Below are positions 17,806 through 26,287 of a DNA stretch of 64,000 nucleotides, piece after piece; within the stretch, counting starts at the first letter, position 1; each line of letters begins with the position of its first letter. The notes beneath the pieces are model-generated. The model worked only from the letters and a program-made list of their open reading frames with translations, made no database searches and had not been told where the DNA came from. Source of the DNA: Bellilinea sp. (lineage in GTDB: Bacteria > Chloroflexota > Anaerolineae > Anaerolineales > Anaerolineaceae); the NCBI GenBank assembly GCA_026003615.1, contig BPHQ01000002.1, positions 62,001-126,000 on the forward strand, written 5' to 3'. A program made the position numbers and the translations under genes.

Positions 17806-19500
17806 TTAACCCTCTGGTATTTGAATTAACCGATAGATTAAAACATCTCCAGCCCGAATGGTAGCCGGAAATTCGAAATCGCTCAACGCTCCACTTTGAT
17901 CTATTGAAACATTTCCGGCAACCTCATAGCCTAGTAGCGGCTGCAAACGATATTTACCGGGATTTAATCCTTCCAGAGAGCGAAAGGTTACCTTATCTTG
18001 CGGCTGATCACTCAAATTCAACATAATCAAGACCTGCTCGTTCTGACTGACACGGGCATAGGTCAGGATAGAGGACGAGGTACTGCTCAGTGGATACAAC
18101 TGCCCGCTTTGTAATGCCTCTGATTGCCCACGTATCTTTATTAAGTTAATGTAGAACCGGAGGATTGAGTCGGGACTGGTTAATTGGTTTTGCACGTTTT
18201 TCTCGGTGTAATCCGCTTTCGGAAATAACCATGGTGTACCGCTGGTAAAACCAGCCATTCTTGCGGATGACCAGTGCATCGGCGTTCGGATATTGCGATG
18301 ATCACCCACCCCGGTTAAACCGATTTCTTCGCCGTAATAAATAAAGGGTACCCCCGGACTGGTCAAATATACCGCAGCCGCAAGGCGCGCCTTGCCCTCA
18401 TCATTCATCAGGACGCTCATCACCCGGTCCTGATCGTGATTGGTTAAAAAGATACCCATGCTGCCAATTGGGAATAGTCGGGTTTCAAATGTCAGGGTAT
18501 TGCTCAAAGACGCGCCATTCCGATTATTAATATTGCTCAAAATGGAGCGCGCCAGGTCAAAATTGAACACCATATCCAATTCCGCATTGCGGACGTAGCG
18601 GACTGCTTCAAAGCTATTCGACCATACCTCGCCAACAGTCATGGTTTGAGGATTGAGCGATTTGTAATACGCCCGGAACTCAGCCAACCATTCATGAGTT
18701 AAGGTTGTGTTTTCCTGTTGGGACTCTTCTTCAATCAGATGTTTGGCAGCATCCAGACGAAAGCCATCTACACCCACATCCTCCAGCCAGAAACGCACAA
18801 TTTTATAGATTTCTTCAGTGACAGCAGGATTTTTCAGGTTCAAGTCGGGCATCTGATCCCAAAAGAGAGCGTAATAATATTTTCCATTCGCAGCCCGATG
18901 CCAGACTTTTTGTCCATCTGGTCCGCCATACCCTGGATTTTCATCCTGCCAGATGTAATAATTATCATAAGGCGACTGAAAGTCTAGCGATTGTTGAAAC
19001 CACGGGTGCTGTGTGGAAGTATGGTTGATGACCAGATCTATGATAACTTTCATCCCACGCTGATGGGCAGCCTCAATAAACTCCCTGAAATCATCCAAAG
19101 TGCCATAATCGGGATTGACATTGTAATAATCGGTAACATCGTAACCGTGGTAAGATGGCGATGGGTGAATGGGCATTAACCACAGCGCCGTAACCCCTAA
19201 ATCGCTGTCCGTTTCCGGGTTTCCATCATTCAGGTAATCCAGTTTCTCAGTTAAGCCGCGAAAATCTCCAATCCCATCCCCATCCGAATCGTAAAAGCTC
19301 CGGACGAATATTTGATAGAACACGGCCGTTTTCCACCACTCCCCATCCTCATAAATGGTCACAGTTGGGGTGGATCTTTCAAGTGGTCCATCAACCTCGC
19401 CTATACTCTCAAAAGGAGATGTTTGAGGCAGGCTGCAGGCGTTAATCAGAGCCAGAATGATGAAAAGAATCACAAACCGCTTATGTTGGACAGAAATCAT
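17806..19500 (-). CDS. GH13 alpha-amylase-family lipoprotein
   Basis: A lipoprotein signal (lipobox LINAC, Cys22) precedes a GH13 barrel. The catalytic residues are Asp250 (VDGFRLDAAKHL), Glu291 (MTVGEVWSN) and Asp356 (LTNHDQDR); the calcium-type motif DSDGDGIGDFRGL and DLVINHTS are also present. The 564 residues include a short C-terminal beta domain. Localisation outside the cytoplasm and the neighbouring MalEFG genes suggest that it shortens starch or maltodextrin before uptake. The best subfamily guess is alpha-amylase or an oligo-glucosidase-like enzyme; sequence alone does not settle endo or exo action. Its start overlaps the stop of the upstream GH13 gene by four bases. Confidence 0.92.
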   Translation of the reverse strand: MISVQHKRFVILFIILALINACSLPQTSPFESIGEVDGPLERSTPTVTIYEDGEWWKTAVFYQIFVRSFYDSDGDGIGDFRGLTEKLDYLNDGNPETDSDLGVTALWLMPIHPSPSYHGYDVTDYYNVNPDYGTLDDFREFIEAAHQRGMKVIIDLVINHTSTQHPWFQQSLDFQSPYDNYYIWQDENPGYGGPDGQKVWHRAANGKYYYALFWDQMPDLNLKNPAVTEEIYKIVRFWLEDVGVDGFRLDAAKHLIEEESQQENTTLTHEWLAEFRAYYKSLNPQTMTVGEVWSNSFEAVRYVRNAELDMVFNFDLARSILSNINNRNGASLSNTLTFETRLFPIGSMGIFLTNHDQDRVMSVLMNDEGKARLAAAVYLTSPGVPFIYYGEEIGLTGVGDHRNIRTPMHWSSARMAGFTSGTPWLFPKADYTEKNVQNQLTSPDSILRFYINLIKIRGQSEALQSGQLYPLSSTSSSILTYARVSQNEQVLIMLNLSDQPQDKVTFRSLEGLNPGKYRLQPLLGYEVAGNVSIDQSGALSDFEFPATIRAGDVLIYRLIQIPEG

Positions 19501-21275
19501 TTTTTTGTAGATAAAATCACACCACCCAGGGGTGGAAGAATTATTTTTGTAGCATCGTTTTGAACTTTCACATCACAATTCTGATCAGTTTGAATCTGAA
19601 CCATCCACGGACCGGTTAGGGAATGAGTCTGCGAGGCAGAAGATAGATTTATCACTGCCGCTAATGTTTGTTGCTCGTGCTGCCGTTCCACGATGACCAG
19701 GGCGTCATTACATTCCAAAACTTTAAAGCTTCCTCTGCTTAAGGCAGTAAACTTTTTCCTTACCTCAATCAGGCGCCGGTAAAAGCTTAGGAGTTGCAAA
19801 TCCTGGTCATTGCCCCATAACATCGGTAAACGAGCTTCTTCCGGAACACCGCGCCCATCCTGACGAACATCCTGTTGTTGGGATAAGCCGACTTCTGTAC
19901 CATAGTAAATCACCGGGGGGCCGACAAGGCTGAATTGTAATAAAGCGGCCAGTTTAAGGCGGCGTTGGTCGTTGCTGGCTGCCCAAAGGAAACGGTTCAT
20001 ATCATGATTATCCAGAAAGGATGGCCGAGAAAAATCTGCCGGGAAATAAGCGTGATGCCTCTCCAAAAATGAGGCCAGTCTATGACCATCCCAGCGCCCA
20101 AATGCAAGCGACTGGCGCAGCCCCTCCAGCAGGATAAAGTCCAGCGCACCGTCCAATTGACCGGCAAATGTCAATTGAACATCGGAAGGGTCCACGATTT
20201 CTCCAAATGTCCAGCAATCCGGCTTTACCTGTCTCGTCACCTTGCGAAAGTCAGCCCAAAAATCGGACGCCGGACCGATGGCATAATCTACCCGGAAGCC
20301 ATCTACGCCAAATTCCAGCCAGTAACGAGCCGCGTTCAATACATACTCTCGAGCAGGCGGATAGCGAAGGTTCAACTGGGGAAGACTCTTCACCCCAAAA
20401 AAAGTTTCATAGTCATCCGGGTAATGATGAAAGGTGAACCATTCACGGTAGGGACTTCGCGGGTCGGATATAGCCGACTGAAAATATGGATGCAGGCTAG
20501 ACACGTGATTGGGGACAAAATCCAACAACACCCTCATTCCCAACCGATGGGCTTCAACCAATAGCAAGCGCAGATTCTCCTTTCCGCCAAGCCGCTCTTC
20601 AACATCGAAGAAATCAGTGGCATCATATCCATGATGGCTGGGGCTCGGAAAGACAGGTGTAAGCCAGAGCGTATTTACACCTAAATCAGCCAGATAATCA
20701 AGGTGATCGGTGATTCCTTTCAGTGTTCCGCCAAAAAAACCCCCCAGATTAGTCGGCTTTTTCCATTGTTCTCCTTTGGCGGGAGAAAAACGATCGACAA
20801 ATATCTCATACACGACTGCATCTTTCGTCCAGTCAGGCACAGAGTCGTCATCCACATAGAAAGCATACACCCGACCCTTGTCCGAAAAGATTTCTCCTTT
20901 CCCGCTTACTTCAAAACCAAAGGAATAGCGCACCACCGAACCCGCCGGAAAGCCGGGCAAGTAAGCCTCGTAATAAGAGAGATACCCCCATAGGTAATTA
21001 TCCCATTCTGAGTGAGTAAAGAACAACGGGGCAGCGTATCCATTTAGCACCTTTCCAAAGCTGCCTCGTGGATCACTGCCGTCAGTTGTCCAATAAACCC
21101 AGCCCCGTCTCACTGGATAACTCGGGCCAACAGAAATCACCAGCTTTACTGCCTGAGCAGGCAATGGATCGAGTGGAAACCGGCGAAAAGCATGGCTGAT
21201 ATCCGCGCGTTGACCATATACCCGCGCCAGTCTTAATGGTTCGGTTGCTAATGTTCCAAAGATGAAATCGTCCAC
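19497..21275 (-). CDS. Cytoplasmic GH13 hydrolase, neopullulanase/cyclomaltodextrinase-like
   Basis: No signal peptide is present. Residues about 1-145 form an N-terminal beta domain, as in neopullulanase and cyclomaltodextrinase, before a GH13 barrel starting near AVVYEIFVDRFSP. Catalytic residues are Asp330 (VDGFRVDYA), Glu359 (CWTFGEIV) and Asp425 (FLDNHDMNRF). GHHGYD-type substrate contacts appear as SPSHHGYDATDFF. The start is GTG with AAGGA upstream. It follows malG by 26 bases and overlaps the lipoprotein amylase gene by four. The likely job is to degrade imported maltodextrins or cyclodextrins. Which of the neopullulanase, maltogenic amylase or cyclomaltodextrinase names applies cannot be told from sequence. 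Confidence 0.9.
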   Translation of the reverse strand: MDDFIFGTLATEPLRLARVYGQRADISHAFRRFPLDPLPAQAVKLVISVGPSYPVRRGWVYWTTDGSDPRGSFGKVLNGYAAPLFFTHSEWDNYLWGYLSYYEAYLPGFPAGSVVRYSFGFEVSGKGEIFSDKGRVYAFYVDDDSVPDWTKDAVVYEIFVDRFSPAKGEQWKKPTNLGGFFGGTLKGITDHLDYLADLGVNTLWLTPVFPSPSHHGYDATDFFDVEERLGGKENLRLLLVEAHRLGMRVLLDFVPNHVSSLHPYFQSAISDPRSPYREWFTFHHYPDDYETFFGVKSLPQLNLRYPPAREYVLNAARYWLEFGVDGFRVDYAIGPASDFWADFRKVTRQVKPDCWTFGEIVDPSDVQLTFAGQLDGALDFILLEGLRQSLAFGRWDGHRLASFLERHHAYFPADFSRPSFLDNHDMNRFLWAASNDQRRLKLAALLQFSLVGPPVIYYGTEVGLSQQQDVRQDGRGVPEEARLPMLWGNDQDLQLLSFYRRLIEVRKKFTALSRGSFKVLECNDALVIVERQHEQQTLAAVINLSSASQTHSLTGPWMVQIQTDQNCDVKVQNDATKIILPPLGGVILSTKK

Positions 21276-21301
21276 TAAATTTCCTTTGTCAAACCAGAGG
21301 T

Positions 21302-22147
21302 TTACCCCTTCACGCCACCAACCGTCAGGCCGGCTTCAAAGTAACGATTCAACGCCAGATAAACCAACACCGTGGGGATTACAACAATCACAGCCCCAGC
21401 AGCAAATTGACCCCACGGCACCGAAACGCTGTTGGCAAGCGAATACAACGCTGGCACAGCCAGCTTGACCGTGTCTGGCGCCGGTACAAGAACAGAGGAG
21501 AAGATAAAATCGCCCCAGCCTGTCATAAAAGCCAGAATGGCAGTAACTGCCAGAGCCGGGCGCGCCAGTGGTAAGGCAATTAAGAAGAAGGCTTGCACGG
21601 GAGTTGTTCCGTCTATCTGCGCAGCCTCCTCCAAATCAATTGGAATGGTATCAAAGTACCCTTTCAAGTTCCAGGTACAAAACACCAGAGTTGCCGAGGT
21701 GAAGGCTAAAATCAGGCCTAGATGTTTACCGAACAACCCAATGGCTGTCAGTACCTGCGCAATTGCCACCAGCGAGAGAATGCCGGGAAAAGTCGAAATC
21801 GCGAGCAAGAAAATCAGAAAAAATTCTCTTCCCTTGAATCGAAACCGGGACAGGGCAAAAGCCGCTGAGGTGCAAATCACTAGACTGGCAATGGTTGTGA
21901 TACTGGCAACTTTGAAACTGTTGGTAAGCCAAGTCAAATAAGGCCGCTCGAACAACATGAAACGGTAGTTTTCAAAACTCCACTCCACCGGAAAGAACAT
22001 CCCCGGCAGGCTGAGGGTATACAACCGCCCTCCCGAACGCCCGGAAGCCAGAATGGCAAACCACACCGGGTAGAGCGCAAAAATCACCGCAATCACCAGG
22101 AAGGTGTATTGCAAAATTCGTACACCAAGCGGGGTTTTCCGGATCAT
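21302..22147 (-). CDS. malG: Maltodextrin ABC transporter permease, MalG type
   Basis: The 281-residue protein has six predicted membrane spans and the cytoplasmic EAA loop (LEEAAQIDGTTPVQAFFLI), which contacts the ATPase. The C-terminus GLTVGGVKG is the classical end of MalG-type permeases. The ATG overlaps the malF stop by four bases (22144-22147), so translation is coupled. It forms the channel with MalF and takes sugar from MalE. Specificity for maltodextrin is inferred from the adjoining amylases. No ATP-binding subunit gene is found nearby, so a shared MsmX/MalK-type ATPase elsewhere is likely. Confidence 0.93.
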   Translation of the reverse strand: MIRKTPLGVRILQYTFLVIAVIFALYPVWFAILASGRSGGRLYTLSLPGMFFPVEWSFENYRFMLFERPYLTWLTNSFKVASITTIASLVICTSAAFALSRFRFKGREFFLIFLLAISTFPGILSLVAIAQVLTAIGLFGKHLGLILAFTSATLVFCTWNLKGYFDTIPIDLEEAAQIDGTTPVQAFFLIALPLARPALAVTAILAFMTGWGDFIFSSVLVPAPDTVKLAVPALYSLANSVSVPWGQFAAGAVIVVIPTVLVYLALNRYFEAGLTVGGVKG

Positions 22148-23364
22148 GATTCGTACGCTCCTTTCGTGATTCGGGTAATTCTCAGGCTATAGAGGGTTGC
22201 CAGGAAAAGCATAATAAAAATCAGCACCGCAAAGGCGGTTGCACGGCCGTAATTTTGCAACTGGTAAATCTGGCGATAGGCATACACCATCACAAATTCA
22301 GTTGCACCAGGGGTATCGGCTCCAGCCAGCGGTCCGCCCGCCGTGATTGCGTAAGCAGTCCCGAACATTTGAAAAGCCGTGATAGAAGTCAGCACCGTTG
22401 CAGGCAGCACAGCCGGGCGAATCAGTGGCAAAGTTATCCGCTGTAACTGTACCCACCAGTTTGCACCATCCACTTCGGCAGCTTCGTAAAGCTCAACCGG
22501 AATGGATTGGAGTGCACCGAGGATAGCGACCATAAAGAAAGGATAAGAAAACCACAAATCGGCAAGCACCACCACCCCAAACGCACTGACCGGGTTTTGC
22601 AGCCAGATAGGACCCTGAATACCTAACTGAGCAAGCAACTGATTAATTGTTCCCTGCTGGCGGAAGAAAAACTGCCACACCAGAGCCATCAAAATCGCCA
22701 CAGAGGAAGCGCCCCATGGCACAAACAGAGCCACACGGAAAAAGGTTTTCCCTTTCAAGCGGGTATCATTCAAAATCAATGCCAGCGCAAGGCCGAACAC
22801 AAAAGTCAAAGGCACCCGAATGGCAACAAAAAGGATAGTGCGCAGCACCACCACAATGAAGGGACCGGTGGACATCAATTGATTGAAGGCAGCCCGGATC
22901 GAAAGCACATAAGCCAACCCAACCACCAGCAGGACGGCGATCAGCCACACCATCCCGCTGGAAATTGGCCTGTCAATTTCTCGGTCAAACCTCCGGTTGA
23001 CATACACCGCCCCAACCAATGGCACAAAAACCAGTAAAATCTTGCCGAGAGCCATTAAAGCTTCTGCCGAAAATAATTTGCCAAGCAGGGCTTGATAATT
23101 GGCAAACAAAGGATCTGCCAGACGATACGGCGACCCAAGTCCCCCCTGTGCATTTTCTCTGAATTGAGGCCAGCAAAGAGGATCGAGGAGACCGGTCAGG
23201 AAAACTTCGCAATCCGGTTTGGGGCGAAATTTATTTCGATTTGTGAACGAAATGTAGGTATTCAAGACAATCGGGTATACATTGAATACCAGAATGCCCA
23301 ACATGGTTGGAAATAGAAACAAAAAAATCGTCAGGCTCTTACGTGTTCCCTTCCAGGTGACCAT
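22144..23364 (-). CDS. malF: Maltodextrin ABC transporter permease, MalF type
   Basis: The 406 residues include an N-terminal span (FLFLFPTMLGILVFNVYPIV), a long external segment, two further spans near residues 135-160 and the core permease domain with the EAA motif (LYEAAEVDGANWWVQLQRI). The extra N-terminal spans are typical of MalF as opposed to other sugar permeases. GAGGAG lies six bases before the ATG. It is separated from malE by 89 bases that hold a stem-loop, and overlaps malG. Function as half of the membrane channel follows from family and context. Confidence 0.93.
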   Translation of the reverse strand: MVTWKGTRKSLTIFLFLFPTMLGILVFNVYPIVLNTYISFTNRNKFRPKPDCEVFLTGLLDPLCWPQFRENAQGGLGSPYRLADPLFANYQALLGKLFSAEALMALGKILLVFVPLVGAVYVNRRFDREIDRPISSGMVWLIAVLLVVGLAYVLSIRAAFNQLMSTGPFIVVVLRTILFVAIRVPLTFVFGLALALILNDTRLKGKTFFRVALFVPWGASSVAILMALVWQFFFRQQGTINQLLAQLGIQGPIWLQNPVSAFGVVVLADLWFSYPFFMVAILGALQSIPVELYEAAEVDGANWWVQLQRITLPLIRPAVLPATVLTSITAFQMFGTAYAITAGGPLAGADTPGATEFVMVYAYRQIYQLQNYGRATAFAVLIFIMLFLATLYSLRITRITKGAYES

Positions 23365-23407
23365 TGCGGACTCCTCTCTGCTGTTTCCAAAGAACGGGAA
23401 GGATAAG

Positions 23408-23442
23408 AAGAGGGAGAGCCCTCAATTAGAGCTCTCCCTCGT
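23408..23442 (-). promoter_or_regulatory. Intercistronic stem-loop between malE and malF
   Basis: A perfect 10-bp stem (23410-23419 and 23431-23440, GAGGGAGAGC) with an 11-base loop lies just after the malE stop. It lacks a clean U-run, so partial termination or protection of malE mRNA is more likely than a full stop. E. coli malE-malF carries REP elements at the same place. Confidence 0.65.
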
Positions 23443-23453
23443 AGATGGTGGAC

Positions 23454-24782
23454 TTACTTCATTCCCTCAACGGCTTCCAGAATCGCAGCCTGAGCTTCCT
23501 GCAAAGCAGTCTGCGGATCCTGCGCACCGGTCCAAATGGCAGCCGAAGCACGGCCAACCGGCCCCCACTGAGCGGAGGAGAACGGTGACGGTGACATCGG
23601 CACACCGATAGCCAGGGCTTTACCAAAGCCAACGACTGCCGGCAATTGAGCCACTTCCGGATCTTCGATGGCGGCCTTTTGAGCGGGGATAGTCTTATTG
23701 ACCAGAGCCAGTTTCTTCTGAACCTCGGCGCTGGTGAAGTACTTCATCACATCCAGGGCTACTTCGGCTTTGCCGCGGTCTACAGCATTCTTGCTCAGCA
23801 TGAGGGTCTTGATCCCCACGAAAGGTTTACCCATCGGGACGATGGTGTAATCAATACCCGCATCTTCAATGCCGGCAATTGCCCATGGGCCGGTCCACCA
23901 CATGCCAACCTTGCCTTCTTGCAGAGCGGCATTGCAGATATCGTAGCTGTTTTCAGCCAGCGAAACTGCCTTGAGTTTGACCAGCCATTCGGCTGCAGCA
24001 AGGGCTTCGGGGGTGTCCATGTAGGCATTACCGTCTTCATCCACATAAGCCGGCACACCAAAACCAAAGTAAATTGGTGACATGTGATAAGCATCCTCAG
24101 CACCAAAACCCTGGTTGCAGATTAACGGAATGCCCTTGTCCGCATAGAACTTCTCAGCTTTAGCCAGCAAGTCATCCCATGCGAAAGGATCGGTAGGCAG
24201 GTATTCCTCGGTGACGAGGGCTTTATTAGCCACCAGCGCAATACCTTCCATGGTTTCGGGTAATGCCCAAATTTGATCCATCCAGGTTACGCCGTTGATA
24301 CCCGATTCGGTATAAACGCTTTCAAGAAAAGCTTGATCAATACCCAAATCGTTCAACGCTACAATGTTACCTTGCAAAGCCTGTTCACCGATTTTGTCAT
24401 TTGCCCACCCAATGATGTCGGGGCCTTCGCCAGCCGGGATCGCCACGTTCAGAGCATTGGCGACATCCTCAGGTTTGGAAAGGTCAATTTTGACATTTGG
24501 ATTGGCAGCTTCATAATCCTTGAAAGCCTGAGTGATGGCTTCGAGGTATTTACCATCCCACTGATGCCAGATGGTAATGGTCACCTGCTCCGCCGTGGGA
24601 GGCGTGGTGGGTTCTGCGGGCGCAGATGTTGGTTCTGCAGGGGCAGTCGTCGGTTCTGCAGGAGCAGTCGTCGGTTCTGCAGGAGCAGTTGTGGGAGCAG
24701 GGGTTGCTGCGGGTTGGCAGGCTGCCAGAACGAACGAGGCGATCAGCAACAAGCCAATCAAGGGCATGAATTTTTTCAACAT
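23454..24782 (-). CDS. malE: Maltodextrin-binding lipoprotein, MalE type
   Basis: The 442-residue protein starts with a lipoprotein signal (lipobox VLAAC, Cys22), followed by a Pro/Ala/Thr/Glu linker of four near-identical seven-residue repeats, then a solute-binding protein fold (TITIWHQWDGKYLEAITQAF, later KVGMWWTGPWAIAGIEDAG). Motifs are those of family 1 sugar-binding proteins. The linker should hold the binding domain away from the membrane and is common in Chloroflexi lipoproteins. AAGGAGGAAAG gives a very strong ribosome site. Position before malF-malG and the amylases makes maltodextrin the likely ligand. Confidence 0.93.
   Translation of the reverse strand: MLKKFMPLIGLLLIASFVLAACQPAATPAPTTAPAEPTTAPAEPTTAPAEPTSAPAEPTTPPTAEQVTITIWHQWDGKYLEAITQAFKDYEAANPNVKIDLSKPEDVANALNVAIPAGEGPDIIGWANDKIGEQALQGNIVALNDLGIDQAFLESVYTESGINGVTWMDQIWALPETMEGIALVANKALVTEEYLPTDPFAWDDLLAKAEKFYADKGIPLICNQGFGAEDAYHMSPIYFGFGVPAYVDEDGNAYMDTPEALAAAEWLVKLKAVSLAENSYDICNAALQEGKVGMWWTGPWAIAGIEDAGIDYTIVPMGKPFVGIKTLMLSKNAVDRGKAEVALDVMKYFTSAEVQKKLALVNKTIPAQKAAIEDPEVAQLPAVVGFGKALAIGVPMSPSPFSSAQWGPVGRASAAIWTGAQDPQTALQEAQAAILEAVEGMK
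24610..24693 (-). repeat. Four 21-bp in-frame repeats coding the MalE linker
   Basis: Units at 24610-24630, 24631-24651, 24652-24672 and 24673-24693 differ at only a few bases and encode seven-residue repeats of the APAEPTT type. They are a likely site of length variation between strains. Confidence 0.9.
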
Positions 24783-24816
24783 CTCTTTCCTCCTTAAAAA
24801 TTTTGAATTTACATAT

Positions 24817-24849
24817 CCCTCCGAGGGAGGGCAACCCTTCTAAAAAGGG
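24817..24849 (-). promoter_or_regulatory. Two small hairpins in the leader of malE
   Basis: CCCTCC-GAG-GGAGGG at 24817-24831 and CCCTT-5 bases-AAGGG at 24835-24849 lie between the ROK stop and the malE ribosome site. They could be processing, stability or attenuation elements. I see no strong promoter in this gap. Confidence 0.5.
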
Positions 24850-24920
24850 TATTCTCTTCTGGGTTAATTACGGCTTTCCATTGGCTCTGATAATCCTCCA
24901 CACCACCTCCTTTCAAAGAA

Positions 24921-26153
24921 TTAACTTGCTTCAGCCAGTTGATGTAAACTCAATGAAATTGCCTGAGCAACGGCACCCATTGCAGAAGAGCGCCTGCCAA
25001 GCACGGCAGAAGTAATGGTCACTGCTTGAGAGGCAACTTTAAGACTGCGCTTCTTGGCAACTTTACGCACCGGTTCAAGCAGTAGATCGCCCACTTGAGC
25101 AACTCCCCCGCCAATCACAATCATAGTTGGATTAAACAGATTGATCAAATTGGCCAGAGCAGTACCCAGGTAATAACCCGCTTCCTGAACTAACTTTTGG
25201 GAAAGATGATCCCCTTTGCGGGCGGCCGCGATCACATCCATGGCATTAATTGTTTCTATAGATGGACGTTCACTCAGGGTTGTGCGCACACCGAATCGGA
25301 TGGACTGAATAGCCTTCTGAGCAATTGCCCGTCCGCCAGCCAGTGCCTCCAAACACCCGCGATTTCCGCAGGTGCATAACGGACCGTTTTCCTCGATCGT
25401 AACATGACCAATTTCCCCAGCGCAACCGGTTGTTCCGCGGTAAATTTGACCTTCAATAAGTAAACCTGCTCCAATACCGGTTCCAACCTTAATATAGACC
25501 AGATTATCCACCCCCCGCCCCGCTCCAAACGCCCATTCTCCCAACGCGCCAAACTCGGCATCATTTCCAAGGGTCACGGGGCATCCCCAGGATTTTTCAA
25601 GCCACTCGCGAATTGGGAAAAGGTCCCATCCGGGCATAATTGGGGGACCACTAACCATTCCCGCGTCGGTCACTATCGGGCCGGGTACACCAACGCCGAT
25701 CGCAGAAATCTGACTCAATTTCACGCCGAGCTGTTCAAGCCATGAGCGCATCACCTGATCCACAAATGGCAGGCAAACTGTGGGCCCCTCAAAAATATCC
25801 AGCGTGGCTTCGATTTCATCAATGACATGAGCGAGGTAATCAGCTAAAACAAAAGTAACATGGGTTGCCCCAATGTCCACCCCCACCACAAGACCACCTT
25901 GCGGGTTAATTTCCAGAGCGATTGCACGCCTCCCGCGTGAAGATTGGCCATTTGTTTCCCTCACCAGACCAGCTTTAATCAAATCCCCAACAATTGCAGT
26001 GACCGCCGCCCGGGTCAAGCCTAATTCGCGCGAAAGTTCAATTCGAGAAATCCCGCTTGGGCTGAATCGGATCAAGTCCAATGCGGCATGTTTGTTAAGA
26101 TTTTTAACATTCGTCTTGGGGACTTGCCAAAAAGTCGTATCCAAAGAGCGCAT
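24921..26153 (-). CDS. ROK-family transcriptional regulator (NagC/XylR type)
   Basis: The 410 residues comprise an N-terminal winged helix-turn-helix (about 20-75, ISRIELSRELGLTRAAVTAI) and a ROK sugar-kinase-like domain starting at VVGVDIGATH. The ROK zinc motif is complete: CTCGNRGCLE. Such proteins usually repress sugar operons and release DNA on binding a sugar. The gene is first of the maltodextrin operon, so it probably controls its own operon through the palindrome that overlaps its -35. GGGAG lies close to the ATG. A kinase role is unlikely with an attached DNA-binding domain. The inducer is unknown, presumably glucose or a maltodextrin. Confidence 0.92.
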   Translation of the reverse strand: MRSLDTTFWQVPKTNVKNLNKHAALDLIRFSPSGISRIELSRELGLTRAAVTAIVGDLIKAGLVRETNGQSSRGRRAIALEINPQGGLVVGVDIGATHVTFVLADYLAHVIDEIEATLDIFEGPTVCLPFVDQVMRSWLEQLGVKLSQISAIGVGVPGPIVTDAGMVSGPPIMPGWDLFPIREWLEKSWGCPVTLGNDAEFGALGEWAFGAGRGVDNLVYIKVGTGIGAGLLIEGQIYRGTTGCAGEIGHVTIEENGPLCTCGNRGCLEALAGGRAIAQKAIQSIRFGVRTTLSERPSIETINAMDVIAAARKGDHLSQKLVQEAGYYLGTALANLINLFNPTMIVIGGGVAQVGDLLLEPVRKVAKKRSLKVASQAVTITSAVLGRRSSAMGAVAQAISLSLHQLAEAS

Positions 26154-26174
26154 TTCTCCCTTTTTCTTGAAACT

Positions 26175-26202
26175 ATTATAACGAAGTTCAAAAGAATGTC
26201 AA
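26175..26202 (-). promoter_or_regulatory. Consensus sigma-A promoter of the ROK-mal operon
   Basis: On the minus strand perfect TTGACA (26197-26202) and TATAAT (26175-26180) are 16 bases apart. The predicted leader is only about 15 bases. Confidence 0.85.
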
Positions 26203-26213
26203 GTAACTTAACA
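26197..26213. promoter_or_regulatory. Candidate ROK operator overlapping the -35
   Basis: TGTCAAGT-A-ACTTAACA is a 17-bp palindrome with one mismatch between arms. It includes the -35 hexamer, so a bound regulator would block polymerase, consistent with autorepression. Confidence 0.55.
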
Positions 26214-26274
26214 AATATTGGGAGAACAGGATAAATGTATATACAACATTATACCATGCCCCAACAGTGTCGGG

Positions 26275-26280
26275 TATAAT
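26275..26280 (+). promoter_or_regulatory. -10 element of the lipoate ligase gene, apparently leaderless
   Basis: A perfect TATAAT ends seven bases before the ATG at 26288, leaving no room for a ribosome site; the transcript would begin at or next to the start codon. The -35 is poor. Confidence 0.5.
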
Positions 26281-26287
26281 TTGTCCT

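Noticed and set aside
23408-23442. Full terminator after malE
   Set aside because: No U-run follows the stem and malF-malG are clearly part of the same system.
24610-24693. Short direct repeats considered as a CRISPR array
   Set aside because: Units are contiguous 21-mers without spacers and encode in-frame linker residues of MalE.
24273-24797. Arg/Cys/Gly-rich open frame opposite malE
   Set aside because: Its composition is the antisense reading of the Pro/Ala/Thr linker repeats; malE is certain on the other strand.
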